12,679 nucleotides of DNA from Bacteroidales bacterium UBA1628 (lineage in GTDB: Bacteria > Bacteroidota > Bacteroidia > Bacteroidales > UBA932): contig DCMG01000046.1 in assembly GCA_002321335.1 (NCBI GenBank), positions 12,914 through 25,592 on the forward strand, in the 5' to 3' direction. The notes under the pieces were generated by a model that saw nothing but the letters and a program-made list of their open reading frames with translations, did no database searches and was not told where the DNA came from. The first letter of the stretch is position 1. Each line of letters opens with the position of its first letter. Below are positions 1 to 7,281 of the stretch, piece after piece. A program made the position numbers and the translations under genes.

Positions 1-723
1 CTTGAGAACGGTGAATATGTCTGCGGCTGGGCTGTGGAGAAGATGAGCAAGTCGATGTTCAACGTTGTCAATCCGGACAAGATCTGTGATGACTACGGTG
101 CCGACACCCTCCGCCTTTACGAGATGTTCCTCGGACCTCTTGAGCAGTCAAAGCCTTGGGACACAAAGGGTATAGATGGCGTGAACAGATTCTTGCGCAA
201 GTTCTGGAGACTCTTCTTCGATGGGGACAACTGCCTCATCACCGATGAGAAGGCCACTCCTGCCGAGCTCAAGGTTCTGCACAAACTGATCGCGAAGGAG
301 CAGGACGACATCGAGCACTTCTCATTCAACACGACAGTCAGCGCGTTCATGATCGCCCTGAATGATCTGGTGGGACTCAAGTGCCACAAGCGTGAGATTC
401 TTGAACCACTGACAATAATGCTTTCTCCGTTCACTCCGCACATCGCTGAGGAGCTTTGGTCTGTGCTCGGTCACAACGAAAGCATCACCTACGCCCATTT
501 CCCTGAGTTCAATGCTGCTCTCGCAGCGGAGGACAACGTGACCTATCCGGTTTCCTTCAACGGCAAGATGCGTTTCACTGTGGAACTTCCTAAGTCGCTC
601 TCACCAAAGGAGGTCGAGACTCAGATTCGGGAAATGGAGCAAACTGCCAAATACGTAGGCGGACAGAACATCATCAAGGTGATTGTCGTGCCTGGCAAGA
701 TAGTGAACTTTGTATTGAAATAA
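1..723 (+). CDS. leuS: Leucyl-tRNA synthetase, C-terminal part (5' end outside window)
   Basis: This is the 3' part of a class I aminoacyl-tRNA synthetase that charges tRNA-Leu in the cytoplasm. The frame is open from base 1 and ends in TAA at 721-723, giving 240 residues. The catalytic KMSKS loop is visible at residues 14-18 (VEKMSKSMFNVVNPD), followed by the family's stretch after KMSKS (DDYGADTLRLYEMFLGPLE). An all-helical anticodon-binding domain covers roughly residues 50-165 (for example NTTVSAFMIALNDLV and LSPFTPHIAEELW), and a short C-terminal domain rich in Val and Lys covers about 180-240. Full bacterial LeuS proteins run to about 850-950 residues, so the Rossmann core with HIGH and the editing domain lie to the left. 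The GTG at 34 is an internal codon, not a start. The next gene begins three bases after the stop. Confidence 0.96.
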   Translation, partial: LENGEYVCGWAVEKMSKSMFNVVNPDKICDDYGADTLRLYEMFLGPLEQSKPWDTKGIDGVNRFLRKFWRLFFDGDNCLITDEKATPAELKVLHKLIAKEQDDIEHFSFNTTVSAFMIALNDLVGLKCHKREILEPLTIMLSPFTPHIAEELWSVLGHNESITYAHFPEFNAALAAEDNVTYPVSFNGKMRFTVELPKSLSPKEVETQIREMEQTAKYVGGQNIIKVIVVPGKIVNFVLK

Positions 724-726
724 TCT

Positions 727-1659
727 ATGACAATAGGTTCTTCGACAATCCTGAGGGGCATTAAGGAATATCTCCTGATCACCCTCGGCATCGTCATCTA
801 CACAGTGGGGTGGGCGATATTCCTGACTCCTAACAATCTTATCGGAGGCGGTGTCTCCGGTATTAGCGCCATCATCCAGTACGCCACCGGCATCAAGATG
901 GGTTACTCTTATTTTGTGATCAACACGGTGTTGCTGATAATCTCGGTTATCATCATCGGCCCGTCGTTCGGCGCGAAGACAGTGTATGCCATAATTCTTG
1001 CGTCGGTCTGTCTGAATGTGTTCCAATCCATTATTCCGGAGACTATCATTCAGGATTTCGCGTTGTCGAACGGAAAACTGATGTGTTCGATAATAGGCGG
1101 CTCGATGGCCGGGGTGGGGATAGGCATGTCCATCTCGCAGGGCGGAAGCACAGGAGGGACGGACATCATAGCAATGATCATCACGAAGTTCAGGAATATA
1201 TCCCCGGGGCGCATCATCCTTACGATTGATGTGTTCATCATTGCATCCTCGCTGTTGTTTCCTTCATTCGGAGCTGATGGTCAGGCTATCCCTTTCGACG
1301 CCAAGTTCTCCATTGCAGTCTACGGCATGATCATCGTCACCGTCAACGGCTATGTTGTAGATTTGTATCTTTCGGGATCCAAGCAGAGTGTCCAGCTGTT
1401 CATCCTGTCAAGACATTTCGAGGAAATCGCCGACATGATAGCCAAGGATTTTCACAGGGGAGTGACCGTTCTGAACGGCGAAGGCTGGTACACCAAGAAA
1501 CCTGCCTCCGTACTTATGGTCATCACCAGAAAGACTGACCTGAATCTTCTGTTGAAGTCCATCAAGCGTGTGGACTCCGACGCCTTCCTGTCCATTTCTT
1601 CGGTGAGCGGTGTCTATGGCCAAGGCTTTGACTCCATAAAAGGTGCAAAGAAAAGTTAG
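727..1659 (+). CDS. YitT family membrane protein (DUF161 + DUF2179)
   Basis: A 310-residue integral membrane protein of the YitT family, whose transport role or substrate is not settled. The N-terminal two thirds holds about six hydrophobic segments, roughly 14-33, 40-52, 60-79, 84-104, 118-136 and 163-182, with another near 194-213. Family signatures are FLTPNNLIGGGVSGIS at residues 32-47 and GGSTGGTDIIAMII at 139-152. The soluble C-terminal DUF2179 domain (about 220-300) shows RGVTVLNGEGWYTKK at 244-258, the typical glycine- and Tyr-containing turn. Its ATG lies three bases after the leuS stop, so it is very probably cotranscribed and perhaps translationally coupled with leuS. An intrinsic terminator follows 34 bases downstream. 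The family assignment is firm; the function is not. Confidence 0.93.
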   Translation: MTIGSSTILRGIKEYLLITLGIVIYTVGWAIFLTPNNLIGGGVSGISAIIQYATGIKMGYSYFVINTVLLIISVIIIGPSFGAKTVYAIILASVCLNVFQSIIPETIIQDFALSNGKLMCSIIGGSMAGVGIGMSISQGGSTGGTDIIAMIITKFRNISPGRIILTIDVFIIASSLLFPSFGADGQAIPFDAKFSIAVYGMIIVTVNGYVVDLYLSGSKQSVQLFILSRHFEEIADMIAKDFHRGVTVLNGEGWYTKKPASVLMVITRKTDLNLLLKSIKRVDSDAFLSISSVSGVYGQGFDSIKGAKKS

Positions 1660-1693
1660 TTTCTCAAAAAGAAAACACAACTTTTACTTCATA

Positions 1694-1728
1694 CCCCCGG
1701 ACAAACCACCGTCCGGGGGCTTTTTATT
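1694..1728 (+). terminator. Intrinsic terminator after the leuS-yitT unit
   Basis: A perfect 9-bp GC-rich stem, CCCCCGGAC (1694-1702) with GTCCGGGGG (1711-1719), closes an 8-base loop. One C and then TTTTTATT (1721-1728) follow directly, giving the standard stem plus U-tract on the plus strand. It begins 34 bases after the yitT stop and ends about 30 bases before the ATG of the next gene, so it separates leuS-yitT from the AraC gene, apart from readthrough. Confidence 0.92.
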
Positions 1729-1758
1729 GTTATCTTGCCGAAACTAACTATTGACCAG

Positions 1759-2847
1759 ATGACGATTTTCATTACAGTTCTAATTATCCTTGAGTTGTCC
1801 ATATTCATGGTTTATGACTTAAAAGTTAACAGGGACAACCGTTCCTCAAGGTATGCCCTCCGCCTGATGTCATCGGCAGGAGGGCTGGCTTTGATCCTGA
1901 CCGAACTGGTTCTGCCGCGCCCGCTTGAATCTTCCGGAATGGTGGTCGATCTCTCCTTCGTCACAGCCATACTCGTGATGTGCCCGTGTTCGTTCGAGAA
2001 GCCCGACACATCATTGAAAGCGACTGTGTGCTTGTTGCTGTTCGGTTTTTTCACCGTTTTGTGCTTTGGCTGCAAGCCTACCGGCGCGTTGAATTTCAGA
2101 TGCCAACGTGTCGTGTGCTCATTCGTGCCTATGCTCTTGTTTGTGCTCTTATATTTCCTGTATATGGCCTACTGCCGGTTTTCCGGAATAAGGGCGATGT
2201 TCAGGAACACTGCGGTCTGGCACAATGTGGAGGAATATTCAAGGTTCCTCTATTCCATCTCCTTCATGGTGACAGGGCTGTTTTTCTTGTCCGCCATGGT
2301 GTCAGCCGGACATCTGAAGGGCATCCTTTCAGCGGTGTCTCTGATAATGTTCCTCGCGCTTTACGCCGTTCTGTACCTTCGGGCGATGACAGGCAGGACC
2401 TTCGTCCTTAAACGCGCCACAGAGAAGAGGATAAAAGACATCATCAAAGGCAACCTGAGGACATCATACATAGAGAAGGCCGAGGAGGACAGAAAGATGA
2501 ACAACCTTTACAAGAGGGTCGTGATGTATATGGAGGAGAAAAGGCCTTATCTGGACCAGACTTTTGACATGACGAGCCTGGCAGATCTTATGTTCACTAA
2601 CAAGCTGTATCTGTCAAAGACTATAAACATTCTGTCCGGCCGCAATTTCCGGCAGTTCGTGAATTATTACAGGGTGCAGAGGGCGATTGAATTGTTCAAG
2701 GAGGATCCGAGGCTGAAAATCGGCGAGGTTTCGGAAATGTCAGGATTCCACACCGCCGTGTCTTTCAACATGTCGTTCAAGGTGAACACCGGAAAGACTC
2801 CTACAGAATGGCTTCAGGCCTACATAGAGGAACGTGAAAAAAGATGA
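1759..2847 (+). CDS. Membrane-anchored AraC-family transcriptional regulator
   Basis: A 362-residue protein joining a multi-pass membrane region to an AraC/XylS DNA-binding domain. Counting from the ATG at 1759, hydrophobic segments lie near 1-21, 36-53, 62-76, 85-102, 117-137, 162-182 and 188-208, which makes about seven. A charged linker follows (about 215-265, rich in Lys, Arg and Glu). Two helix-turn-helix motifs come next: TSLADLMFTNKLYLSKTINI near 272-291 and KIGEVSEMSGFHTAVSFNMS near 320-339, ending in the family's GKTPTEW. The likely role is to sense a signal at or in the membrane and control transcription from there; the signal and targets are unknown. A TTG at 1735 in the same frame would add eight residues, but it sits just after the terminator U-tract, and the ATG starts exactly at the first membrane segment. 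The gene converges on the rluA-type gene, with stops three bases apart. Family certain, start moderately certain. Confidence 0.9.
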   Translation: MTIFITVLIILELSIFMVYDLKVNRDNRSSRYALRLMSSAGGLALILTELVLPRPLESSGMVVDLSFVTAILVMCPCSFEKPDTSLKATVCLLLFGFFTVLCFGCKPTGALNFRCQRVVCSFVPMLLFVLLYFLYMAYCRFSGIRAMFRNTAVWHNVEEYSRFLYSISFMVTGLFFLSAMVSAGHLKGILSAVSLIMFLALYAVLYLRAMTGRTFVLKRATEKRIKDIIKGNLRTSYIEKAEEDRKMNNLYKRVVMYMEEKRPYLDQTFDMTSLADLMFTNKLYLSKTINILSGRNFRQFVNYYRVQRAIELFKEDPRLKIGEVSEMSGFHTAVSFNMSFKVNTGKTPTEWLQAYIEEREKR

Positions 2848-2850
2848 GCG

Positions 2851-3555
2851 TCAGATCCTCCATGATGAAGGAGGAGGGGCGATTATGTCCATCTCTTCCT
2901 TTTTGACCGGGTGCACGAATCTTACCTCATGTGAATGCAGGCATATTCCTCCGTCTGGATTGGAGCGGGGCGCGCCATATTTCAAGTCTCCTTTGATGAC
3001 ACACCCGATTCCGGCCAGTTGGCAGCGGATCTGATGATGTCTTCCCGTGAGCAAGTGAACCTCAATCAAGGAATATCTTTCAGTGTCTCTAAGGTGGGTG
3101 TAGATCAGTTTCGCGAGTTTCGCTCCGGGTGTCTTCTCTCCACTTTTGGCGATGAAGCTCTTGTTCATCTTCTCGTTGCGCACAAGCCAATCATCCAGTT
3201 CCGCCGACTTTATCTCAGGCGCTTTGCAGCACAAGGCCCAGTACGTTTTGTGAATATTCCCGGACCGGAACATCTCCGATAGTCTGGAAAGAGCCTTTGA
3301 GGTCTTTGCGAAGACGGTTATACCACTGACAGGCCGGTCAAGGCGATGCGGAATCCCGACATACACCTTGCCCGGCTTGTCATCTCTTTGGGCGATGAAG
3401 GCTTTCAGAGTCTCCGCGAGGCACTCGTCCCCGGTCTTGTCTGCCTGGACAATCTCTCCTGACCTTTTGTTGAAGACAAGGATGTGATTGTCCTCGTAGA
3501 GGATTCTGGATTCCAGATCCTTGAACTCCTCTTCCTCCAGTCGTCTATATTCCAT
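2851..3555 (-). CDS. RluA-family RNA pseudouridine synthase
   Basis: A 234-residue enzyme that isomerises uridine to pseudouridine in rRNA or tRNA; the target base cannot be told from the sequence. The catalytic motif HRLDRPVSGITVFAKT lies at residues 70-85, with the nucleophilic aspartate at 73. Further family motifs are YEDNHILVFNK (20-30) and the RNA-binding and active-site segment LLTGRHHQIRCQLAGIG, ending in KGDLKYG. The protein starts near the catalytic domain and has no N-terminal S4 domain, so it resembles the short RluA/TruC-type members more than RluC/RluD. Its ATG overlaps the TAA of the upstream fabZ-like gene by one base (TAATG, position 3555), which indicates translational coupling as the last gene of the fab cluster. 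It ends three bases from the converging AraC gene. Confidence 0.93.
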   Translation of the reverse strand: MEYRRLEEEEFKDLESRILYEDNHILVFNKRSGEIVQADKTGDECLAETLKAFIAQRDDKPGKVYVGIPHRLDRPVSGITVFAKTSKALSRLSEMFRSGNIHKTYWALCCKAPEIKSAELDDWLVRNEKMNKSFIAKSGEKTPGAKLAKLIYTHLRDTERYSLIEVHLLTGRHHQIRCQLAGIGCVIKGDLKYGAPRSNPDGGICLHSHEVRFVHPVKKEEMDIIAPPPSSWRI

Positions 3556-3974
3556 TATTCAATAGGTACCAATGCGAAACTGAGGGTTCCCCTGCAGCAA
3601 AGCTTGCCGCCCACTTCCAGTTTGGCGGAGCAGAAGAACAGATTGCCTCTTCTCTCGTCCAAAGTGGCTGTCACCTCGCACAGGTCTCCCGGCTTTACCG
3701 GATTCTTGAAACGGACCTTGTCCAGCCCGGCGTAGAGGGTGATGTGCCCGGGAATCTCATCCTTGACAAGAATCGCACAGCTCTGTGCCATGATCTCGCA
3801 CTGGATTACGCCCGGAACTATCGGATTTCCAGGGAAATGTCCTCTCGTGAAGAACTCGTCTTCCTTGATTCTGTATTGGGAGTGTGCCACACCGTTCTCG
3901 TCGATGTGAGCCTCCTCGATGAGGAGCATGGGCTCACGGTGAGGCAGGAATTGTTTGATTTCTTCCTTATTCAT
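3555..3974 (-). CDS. fabZ: 3-hydroxyacyl-ACP dehydratase, FabZ type
   Basis: A 139-residue hot-dog-fold enzyme that removes water from 3-hydroxyacyl-ACP to give trans-2-enoyl-ACP. Residues 10-18 (LPHREPMLL) and the central helix GHFPGNPIVPGVIQCEIMAQ (45-64) are the FabA/FabZ signature. His46 and Glu60 match the catalytic pair. The length is normal for a stand-alone FabZ. Many Bacteroidetes carry fabZ fused to lpxC (known from the phylum), so this free-standing copy could be a second dehydratase serving the surrounding fab genes; that is inference, because the rest of the genome is not visible. The gene starts 34 bases after the fabF stop and overlaps the pseudouridine synthase start by one base. 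A related hot-dog dehydratase with other substrates is possible but less likely given the intact FabZ residues and context. Confidence 0.9.
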   Translation of the reverse strand: MNKEEIKQFLPHREPMLLIEEAHIDENGVAHSQYRIKEDEFFTRGHFPGNPIVPGVIQCEIMAQSCAILVKDEIPGHITLYAGLDKVRFKNPVKPGDLCEVTATLDERRGNLFFCSAKLEVGGKLCCRGTLSFALVPIE

Positions 3975-4008
3975 ATCATCCGTCGTCTAAATGATGAATA
4001 TTCCCGAT

Positions 4009-5268
4009 TCAGCCTTCGCACTTTCTGAAGGCCACGCATGCGTCATGTCCGCCGAATCCGAACGAATCAGAGATTCCGAGCGTCAGGTCTGTCTTGACGG
4101 CCTTGTTAGGGGTGTAGTCGAGATCACACTCCGGATCCGGGGTGTCCAGATTGATGGTAGGAGGACAGATTCCGTCACGAAGGGCGAGCACCGTGGCGAT
4201 CGCCTCGGCAGCTCCGGCGGCTCCGAACATGTGTCCGGTCATGGACTTGATCGAACTGATGTGAGCCTTGTAGGCGAAGTCTCCGAGGGCGTTCTTGTAG
4301 GCAAGGGTCTCGGCGACATCGTTCAGTTTTGTGCCGGTTCCGTGGGCGTTTATGTAAAGGTTGTCATTCTCCTTGTCGAATCCGGCCTCCTCAAGGGCGA
4401 GTTCGATGCACTTCGCCTGGGTGGTTCCGTCAGGCCTCGGGGCTGTTGAATGATAGGCATCGCAGGTGTTGCCGTAGCCGACCATCTCGCCGAGAATCTG
4501 TGCTCCGCGCGCCTTGGCGTGCTCATATTCCTCAAGCACGAGTGCCGCTGAGCCGTCCGCCATGACGAATCCGGCGCGGTTGGCGTTGAACGGAAGCGAT
4601 GCGTATTTAGGGTCGGTGGCTCTCGAAAGTGCCTTGGCGTTGGCGAAGCCTACGATTCCGATTGGAATTGTGGCGTTCTCGCAGCCTCCGGTGATGATCG
4701 CGTCGGCATAGCCGTTCCTGATGGCGCGGAATGCCTCTCCCATAGCGTTCGTGGACGTGGCGCAGGCGGTCACGATGTCAAGGCAAGGGCCTTCGGCGTG
4801 GTGCATGATCGCAATGTGGCCGGCCGCTATGTTGGAGATCATCGTCGGGATGAACAACGGTGAGATCCATTGGCCTGAAGGGTCTTCGATCATCTTGGCG
4901 ATTTCCCTGTACTGGGTGGCGAACCCTCCGATTCCGGAACCGAAATAGACTCCGAGCCTGAATGGATCAATGTTCTGGCCTTCACCCTGCGAGGCAAGGC
5001 CGGATTGCTTCATGGCCTGATAGGCCGCGGCGACACCGTACTGGGTGAAGAGGTCCTGCTTCCTGATAAAAGGTTTGTCCATTCCATATTCCTCAGCCTT
5101 GAAGTCCTTTATGATTCCGGCGATTCCGACCGGCAGGTTGTCGGTCGGAAAAGCCTTGATGGACTCGATTCCGCACACTCCGTTGCACAGATTGTCCCAG
5201 AACGTGTTTACATCGTTTCCTACAGGGGAGATGACTCCCATTCCTGTTATAACTACTCTTTTATTCAT
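4009..5268 (-). CDS. fabF: Beta-ketoacyl-ACP synthase II
   Basis: A 419-residue condensing enzyme that extends acyl-ACP with malonyl-ACP. It has the thiolase fold and complete Cys-His-His active site of KAS I/II: Cys169 in VTACATSTNAMG, His309 in NAHGTGT and His346 in SMTGHMFGAAG, with Lys341 in SSIKSMTGH. The N-terminus reads VVITGMGVISPVGND and the C-terminal loop SDSFGFGGHDA, both family hallmarks. Length and domain order are typical for FabF, with no chain-length-factor Cys-to-Gln change, so it should be catalytically competent. The start at 5268 is preceded by AAGGA six bases upstream of the ATG, a Shine-Dalgarno-like match. It lies 24 bases after the fabK stop and 34 bases before fabZ. 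It could be a second FabF beside a housekeeping acpP-fabF copy elsewhere. Confidence 0.95.
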   Translation of the reverse strand: MNKRVVITGMGVISPVGNDVNTFWDNLCNGVCGIESIKAFPTDNLPVGIAGIIKDFKAEEYGMDKPFIRKQDLFTQYGVAAAYQAMKQSGLASQGEGQNIDPFRLGVYFGSGIGGFATQYREIAKMIEDPSGQWISPLFIPTMISNIAAGHIAIMHHAEGPCLDIVTACATSTNAMGEAFRAIRNGYADAIITGGCENATIPIGIVGFANAKALSRATDPKYASLPFNANRAGFVMADGSAALVLEEYEHAKARGAQILGEMVGYGNTCDAYHSTAPRPDGTTQAKCIELALEEAGFDKENDNLYINAHGTGTKLNDVAETLAYKNALGDFAYKAHISSIKSMTGHMFGAAGAAEAIATVLALRDGICPPTINLDTPDPECDLDYTPNKAVKTDLTLGISDSFGFGGHDACVAFRKCEG

Positions 5269-5292
5269 GTTTTATCCTTTATAATCATTAAA

Positions 5293-6240
5293 TTAAGCCA
5301 GAAGTTCCGGAGCCCCGGCGAGCAGCTTCTCCGCTCCGTCCATGAGGTCTTCCACAATCTCCCTTGCGGTCTCTTTCTTCTTTATCATGCCCGCCACCTC
5401 ACCTGCGAGGAAACTGCCGCCCGCAAGGTCACCGTCGAAGACTGCCTTGCGCATTGATCCGGTGCCGAACTTCAGAACCTCTTCCTTAGGAACGGCCGGA
5501 TCATATTCCATCTTGAAGAATTTCTTCGCGAACGGGGTCTTGAGGCCTCGGACAGCGTCTCCAAGCGACTTGCCTGTCACCATGGTGCTGACATCGGATG
5601 CGGCTATCAACCTGGCCTTGTAGTTTTCGTGAATATGGCATTCGTCGGCGATGAGGAATCTCGTTCCCACCTGGACTCCTTTCGCGCCAAGCATGAAAGC
5701 GGCCGCGACACCCCGGCCATCGAATATTCCGCCCGCGGCAAGTACCGGTATGTCAAGGGCGTCAACCACTTGCGGCACAAGCGCCATTGTATGGATATCC
5801 CCGATGTGTCCTCCGGACTCGGCTCCTTCGGCGACAACGGCCGTCGCTCCAAGCTCCTGCATCTTGAGGGCGTAGGCGACGGAAGCCACGACAGGGATCA
5901 CCTTGATTCCAGCGGCCTTCCATTTCTCCATGTAGGCGGCCGGAGATCCGGCCCCGGTTGTCACTATCTTGACTCCCTCTTCAATGATCATGTCAGCGAC
6001 TTCTCCTGCGTTCGGAGCCTGAAGCATAATGTTGACACCGAATGGTTTATCGGTGAGGGTCTTGCATTTGCGGATTTCCTCCCTTACGGCTTCCGTGCCG
6101 AAATTGATGGAGGAGATCAGGCCTAGTCCGCCGGCATTTGAGACAGCGGCGGCCAGTTTCGCATCCGCGATCCAAGCCATTCCTCCTTGGAATATAGGGT
6201 GCTCGATTCCGAGCAGGTCACAAATAATACTCTTTATCAT
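5293..6240 (-). CDS. fabK: Enoyl-ACP reductase II, FMN-dependent (FabK/nitronate monooxygenase fold)
   Basis: A 315-residue TIM-barrel flavoprotein. FabK reduces trans-2-enoyl-ACP with NAD(P)H and FMN, the last step of the elongation cycle. Visible motifs are HPIFQGGMAWI near the N-terminus (14-24), the AEGAESGGHIGD loop (137-148) with His145 at the position of the FabK catalytic histidine, the FMN-phosphate strands VLAAGGIFDGRG (166-177) and GAKGVQVGTRF (185-195). The fold is shared with nitronate monooxygenases; the ESGGHIG loop, the length and the position between fabH and fabF favour the fatty-acid role. It starts 31 bases after the fabH stop. FabK differs in fold from FabI, so the organism either uses FabK alone or carries both. 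Confidence 0.9.
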   Translation of the reverse strand: MIKSIICDLLGIEHPIFQGGMAWIADAKLAAAVSNAGGLGLISSINFGTEAVREEIRKCKTLTDKPFGVNIMLQAPNAGEVADMIIEEGVKIVTTGAGSPAAYMEKWKAAGIKVIPVVASVAYALKMQELGATAVVAEGAESGGHIGDIHTMALVPQVVDALDIPVLAAGGIFDGRGVAAAFMLGAKGVQVGTRFLIADECHIHENYKARLIAASDVSTMVTGKSLGDAVRGLKTPFAKKFFKMEYDPAVPKEEVLKFGTGSMRKAVFDGDLAGGSFLAGEVAGMIKKKETAREIVEDLMDGAEKLLAGAPELLA

Positions 6241-6247
6241 ATTACTG

Positions 6248-6255
6248 CAAATATA
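6248..6255 (-). promoter_or_regulatory. Possible internal -7 box just before fabK
   Basis: On the minus strand the fabH-fabK gap contains TATATTTG, an exact match to the Bacteroidetes -7 element TAnnTTTG, followed by seven bases (CAGTAAT) and then the fabK ATG. A transcript from here would be leaderless or nearly so. I see no clear TTTG at the expected -33 position inside the fabH end, and such an 8-mer arises by chance a few times in a window of this size, so this is weak. Confidence 0.25.
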
Positions 6256-6271
6256 CTAATTAATGTTCAGA

Positions 6272-7219
6272 TTACCATTCCACTACGGCCGCTCCCGAAA
6301 GCAAACCGGCGCCAAAGGCACTAAAGACCAGAATATCTCCCTTTTTGAACATTCCCTTCCTGTTGCACTCGTCCAGAAGGATTGGGCAGGAGGCCGATGA
6401 TGAATTGCCGTGGTCTGTGATGTTGACCGGGAACTTCACCGCCGGCTGTCCCATGAAGCTGATGATGGAGTCGATTATTCTCTGGTTGGCCTGATGTATC
6501 ATGAAGTAGGCGACATCGCTCTTGTCTATTCCCACCTCGTCCAGAAGGCTTTGCACGCCTTCCGTGCATGCTTTCACGGCAAACTTGAATACCTCGCGCC
6601 CTTTCATCTGCATCGGGACGCTTTCCTCTTTCTTGGTTATGTACGGGGTGTCCACAAGAGTCCTGGTCTGCCAGATCTCTTCTTTTGACGGTTCGGCGTG
6701 TAATTTTGTGCCTTTGATGTTGTCGCCTTCGGTCAGCACGACCGCGCCGGCTCCGTCCCCGAAAAGCACGCACGTTCCGCGGTCTTTCCAACTGGCCATT
6801 CTGGTCGGTTCCTCGACGCACGCCACAATCGCGTTTTTGATCTTGCCGGCCTTGTAGTATGTCTCTGCCATGTCCAAGGCATAGACAAATCCCGGGCAGG
6901 CGCAGTTGATGTCAAACATGGGGCATTTGAGCCCGAGCTTCTCTCCGATGATGCAGCTCATGCCTGGGGTTATATATTCAGAGACAACGTTGGAGACAAT
7001 GAAGAGATCTATATCTTCGACCTTCAGTCTGGACATCTCAAGAGCTTTCCGCACGGCGTCGGTTCCGAGATCCTCCAGATTCTCGTCTGTGATCACATGC
7101 CTTGTCTTGATTCCTGTGCGTGGGTAGATCCACTCATCGCTGGTGTCCAGAAATCCCGCGAGCATGTCGTTTGTCACGACCTTTTTTGGAAGCGCGCTTC
7201 CTGTACCGATGATTCTCAT
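6272..7219 (-). CDS. fabH: Beta-ketoacyl-ACP synthase III
   Basis: A 315-residue condensing enzyme that starts fatty acid synthesis by joining an acyl-CoA primer to malonyl-ACP. The Cys-His-Asn triad is present: Cys108 in DINCACPGFVYAL, His242 in MIHQANQRIID and Asn272 in DHGNSSSAS. Other signatures are TSDEWIYPRTGIKTRH (26-41) and GDGAGAVVL (154-162). The frame is open further upstream to an ATG at 7321, but MRIIGTGSALP at 7219 is the family N-terminus, gives the normal length and lies about 25 bases below a good promoter, so I use that start. It is first in a compact cluster fabH-fabK-fabF-fabZ-rluA type. Bacteroidetes membranes contain iso- and anteiso-branched chains, so branched acyl-CoA primers are plausible (inference). 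Confidence 0.95.
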   Translation of the reverse strand: MRIIGTGSALPKKVVTNDMLAGFLDTSDEWIYPRTGIKTRHVITDENLEDLGTDAVRKALEMSRLKVEDIDLFIVSNVVSEYITPGMSCIIGEKLGLKCPMFDINCACPGFVYALDMAETYYKAGKIKNAIVACVEEPTRMASWKDRGTCVLFGDGAGAVVLTEGDNIKGTKLHAEPSKEEIWQTRTLVDTPYITKKEESVPMQMKGREVFKFAVKACTEGVQSLLDEVGIDKSDVAYFMIHQANQRIIDSIISFMGQPAVKFPVNITDHGNSSSASCPILLDECNRKGMFKKGDILVFSAFGAGLLSGAAVVEW

Positions 7220-7250
7220 AAATTCACTGAAATGTTTAAGTGTTCTTGGA

Positions 7251-7281
7251 CAAAAATATGAATATGACCGAACCACCCAAA
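7251..7281 (-). promoter_or_regulatory. Bacteroidetes-type promoter of the fab cluster
   Basis: Read on the minus strand there is TTTG (7281-7278), a 19-base spacer, then TATTTTTG (7258-7251). This fits the Bacteroidetes primary-sigma consensus of -33 TTTG and -7 TAnnTTTG. Transcription would begin near 7244, leaving a leader of about 25 bases before the fabH ATG at 7219. It also supports the shorter fabH start, because the longer reading frame begins upstream of this promoter. A GAATAT motif lies inside the spacer. Confidence 0.72.

Noticed and set aside
601..1026. Antisense open frame of 141 codons opposite leuS/yitT
   Set aside because: It runs across the junction of two clear genes on the other strand, has no recognisable domain and a composition typical of antisense frames.
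1735..1758. TTG start of the AraC-type regulator at 1735
   Set aside because: Possible, but it sits next to the terminator tract and adds only eight residues; the ATG at 1759 opens directly on the first membrane segment.
2856..2875. Hairpin TCCTCC/GGAGGA near the convergent stops as a bidirectional terminator
   Set aside because: The stem is only 6 bp and lies inside the pseudouridine synthase coding end; the T-run on the minus strand is 13 bases away, and there is none on the plus strand.
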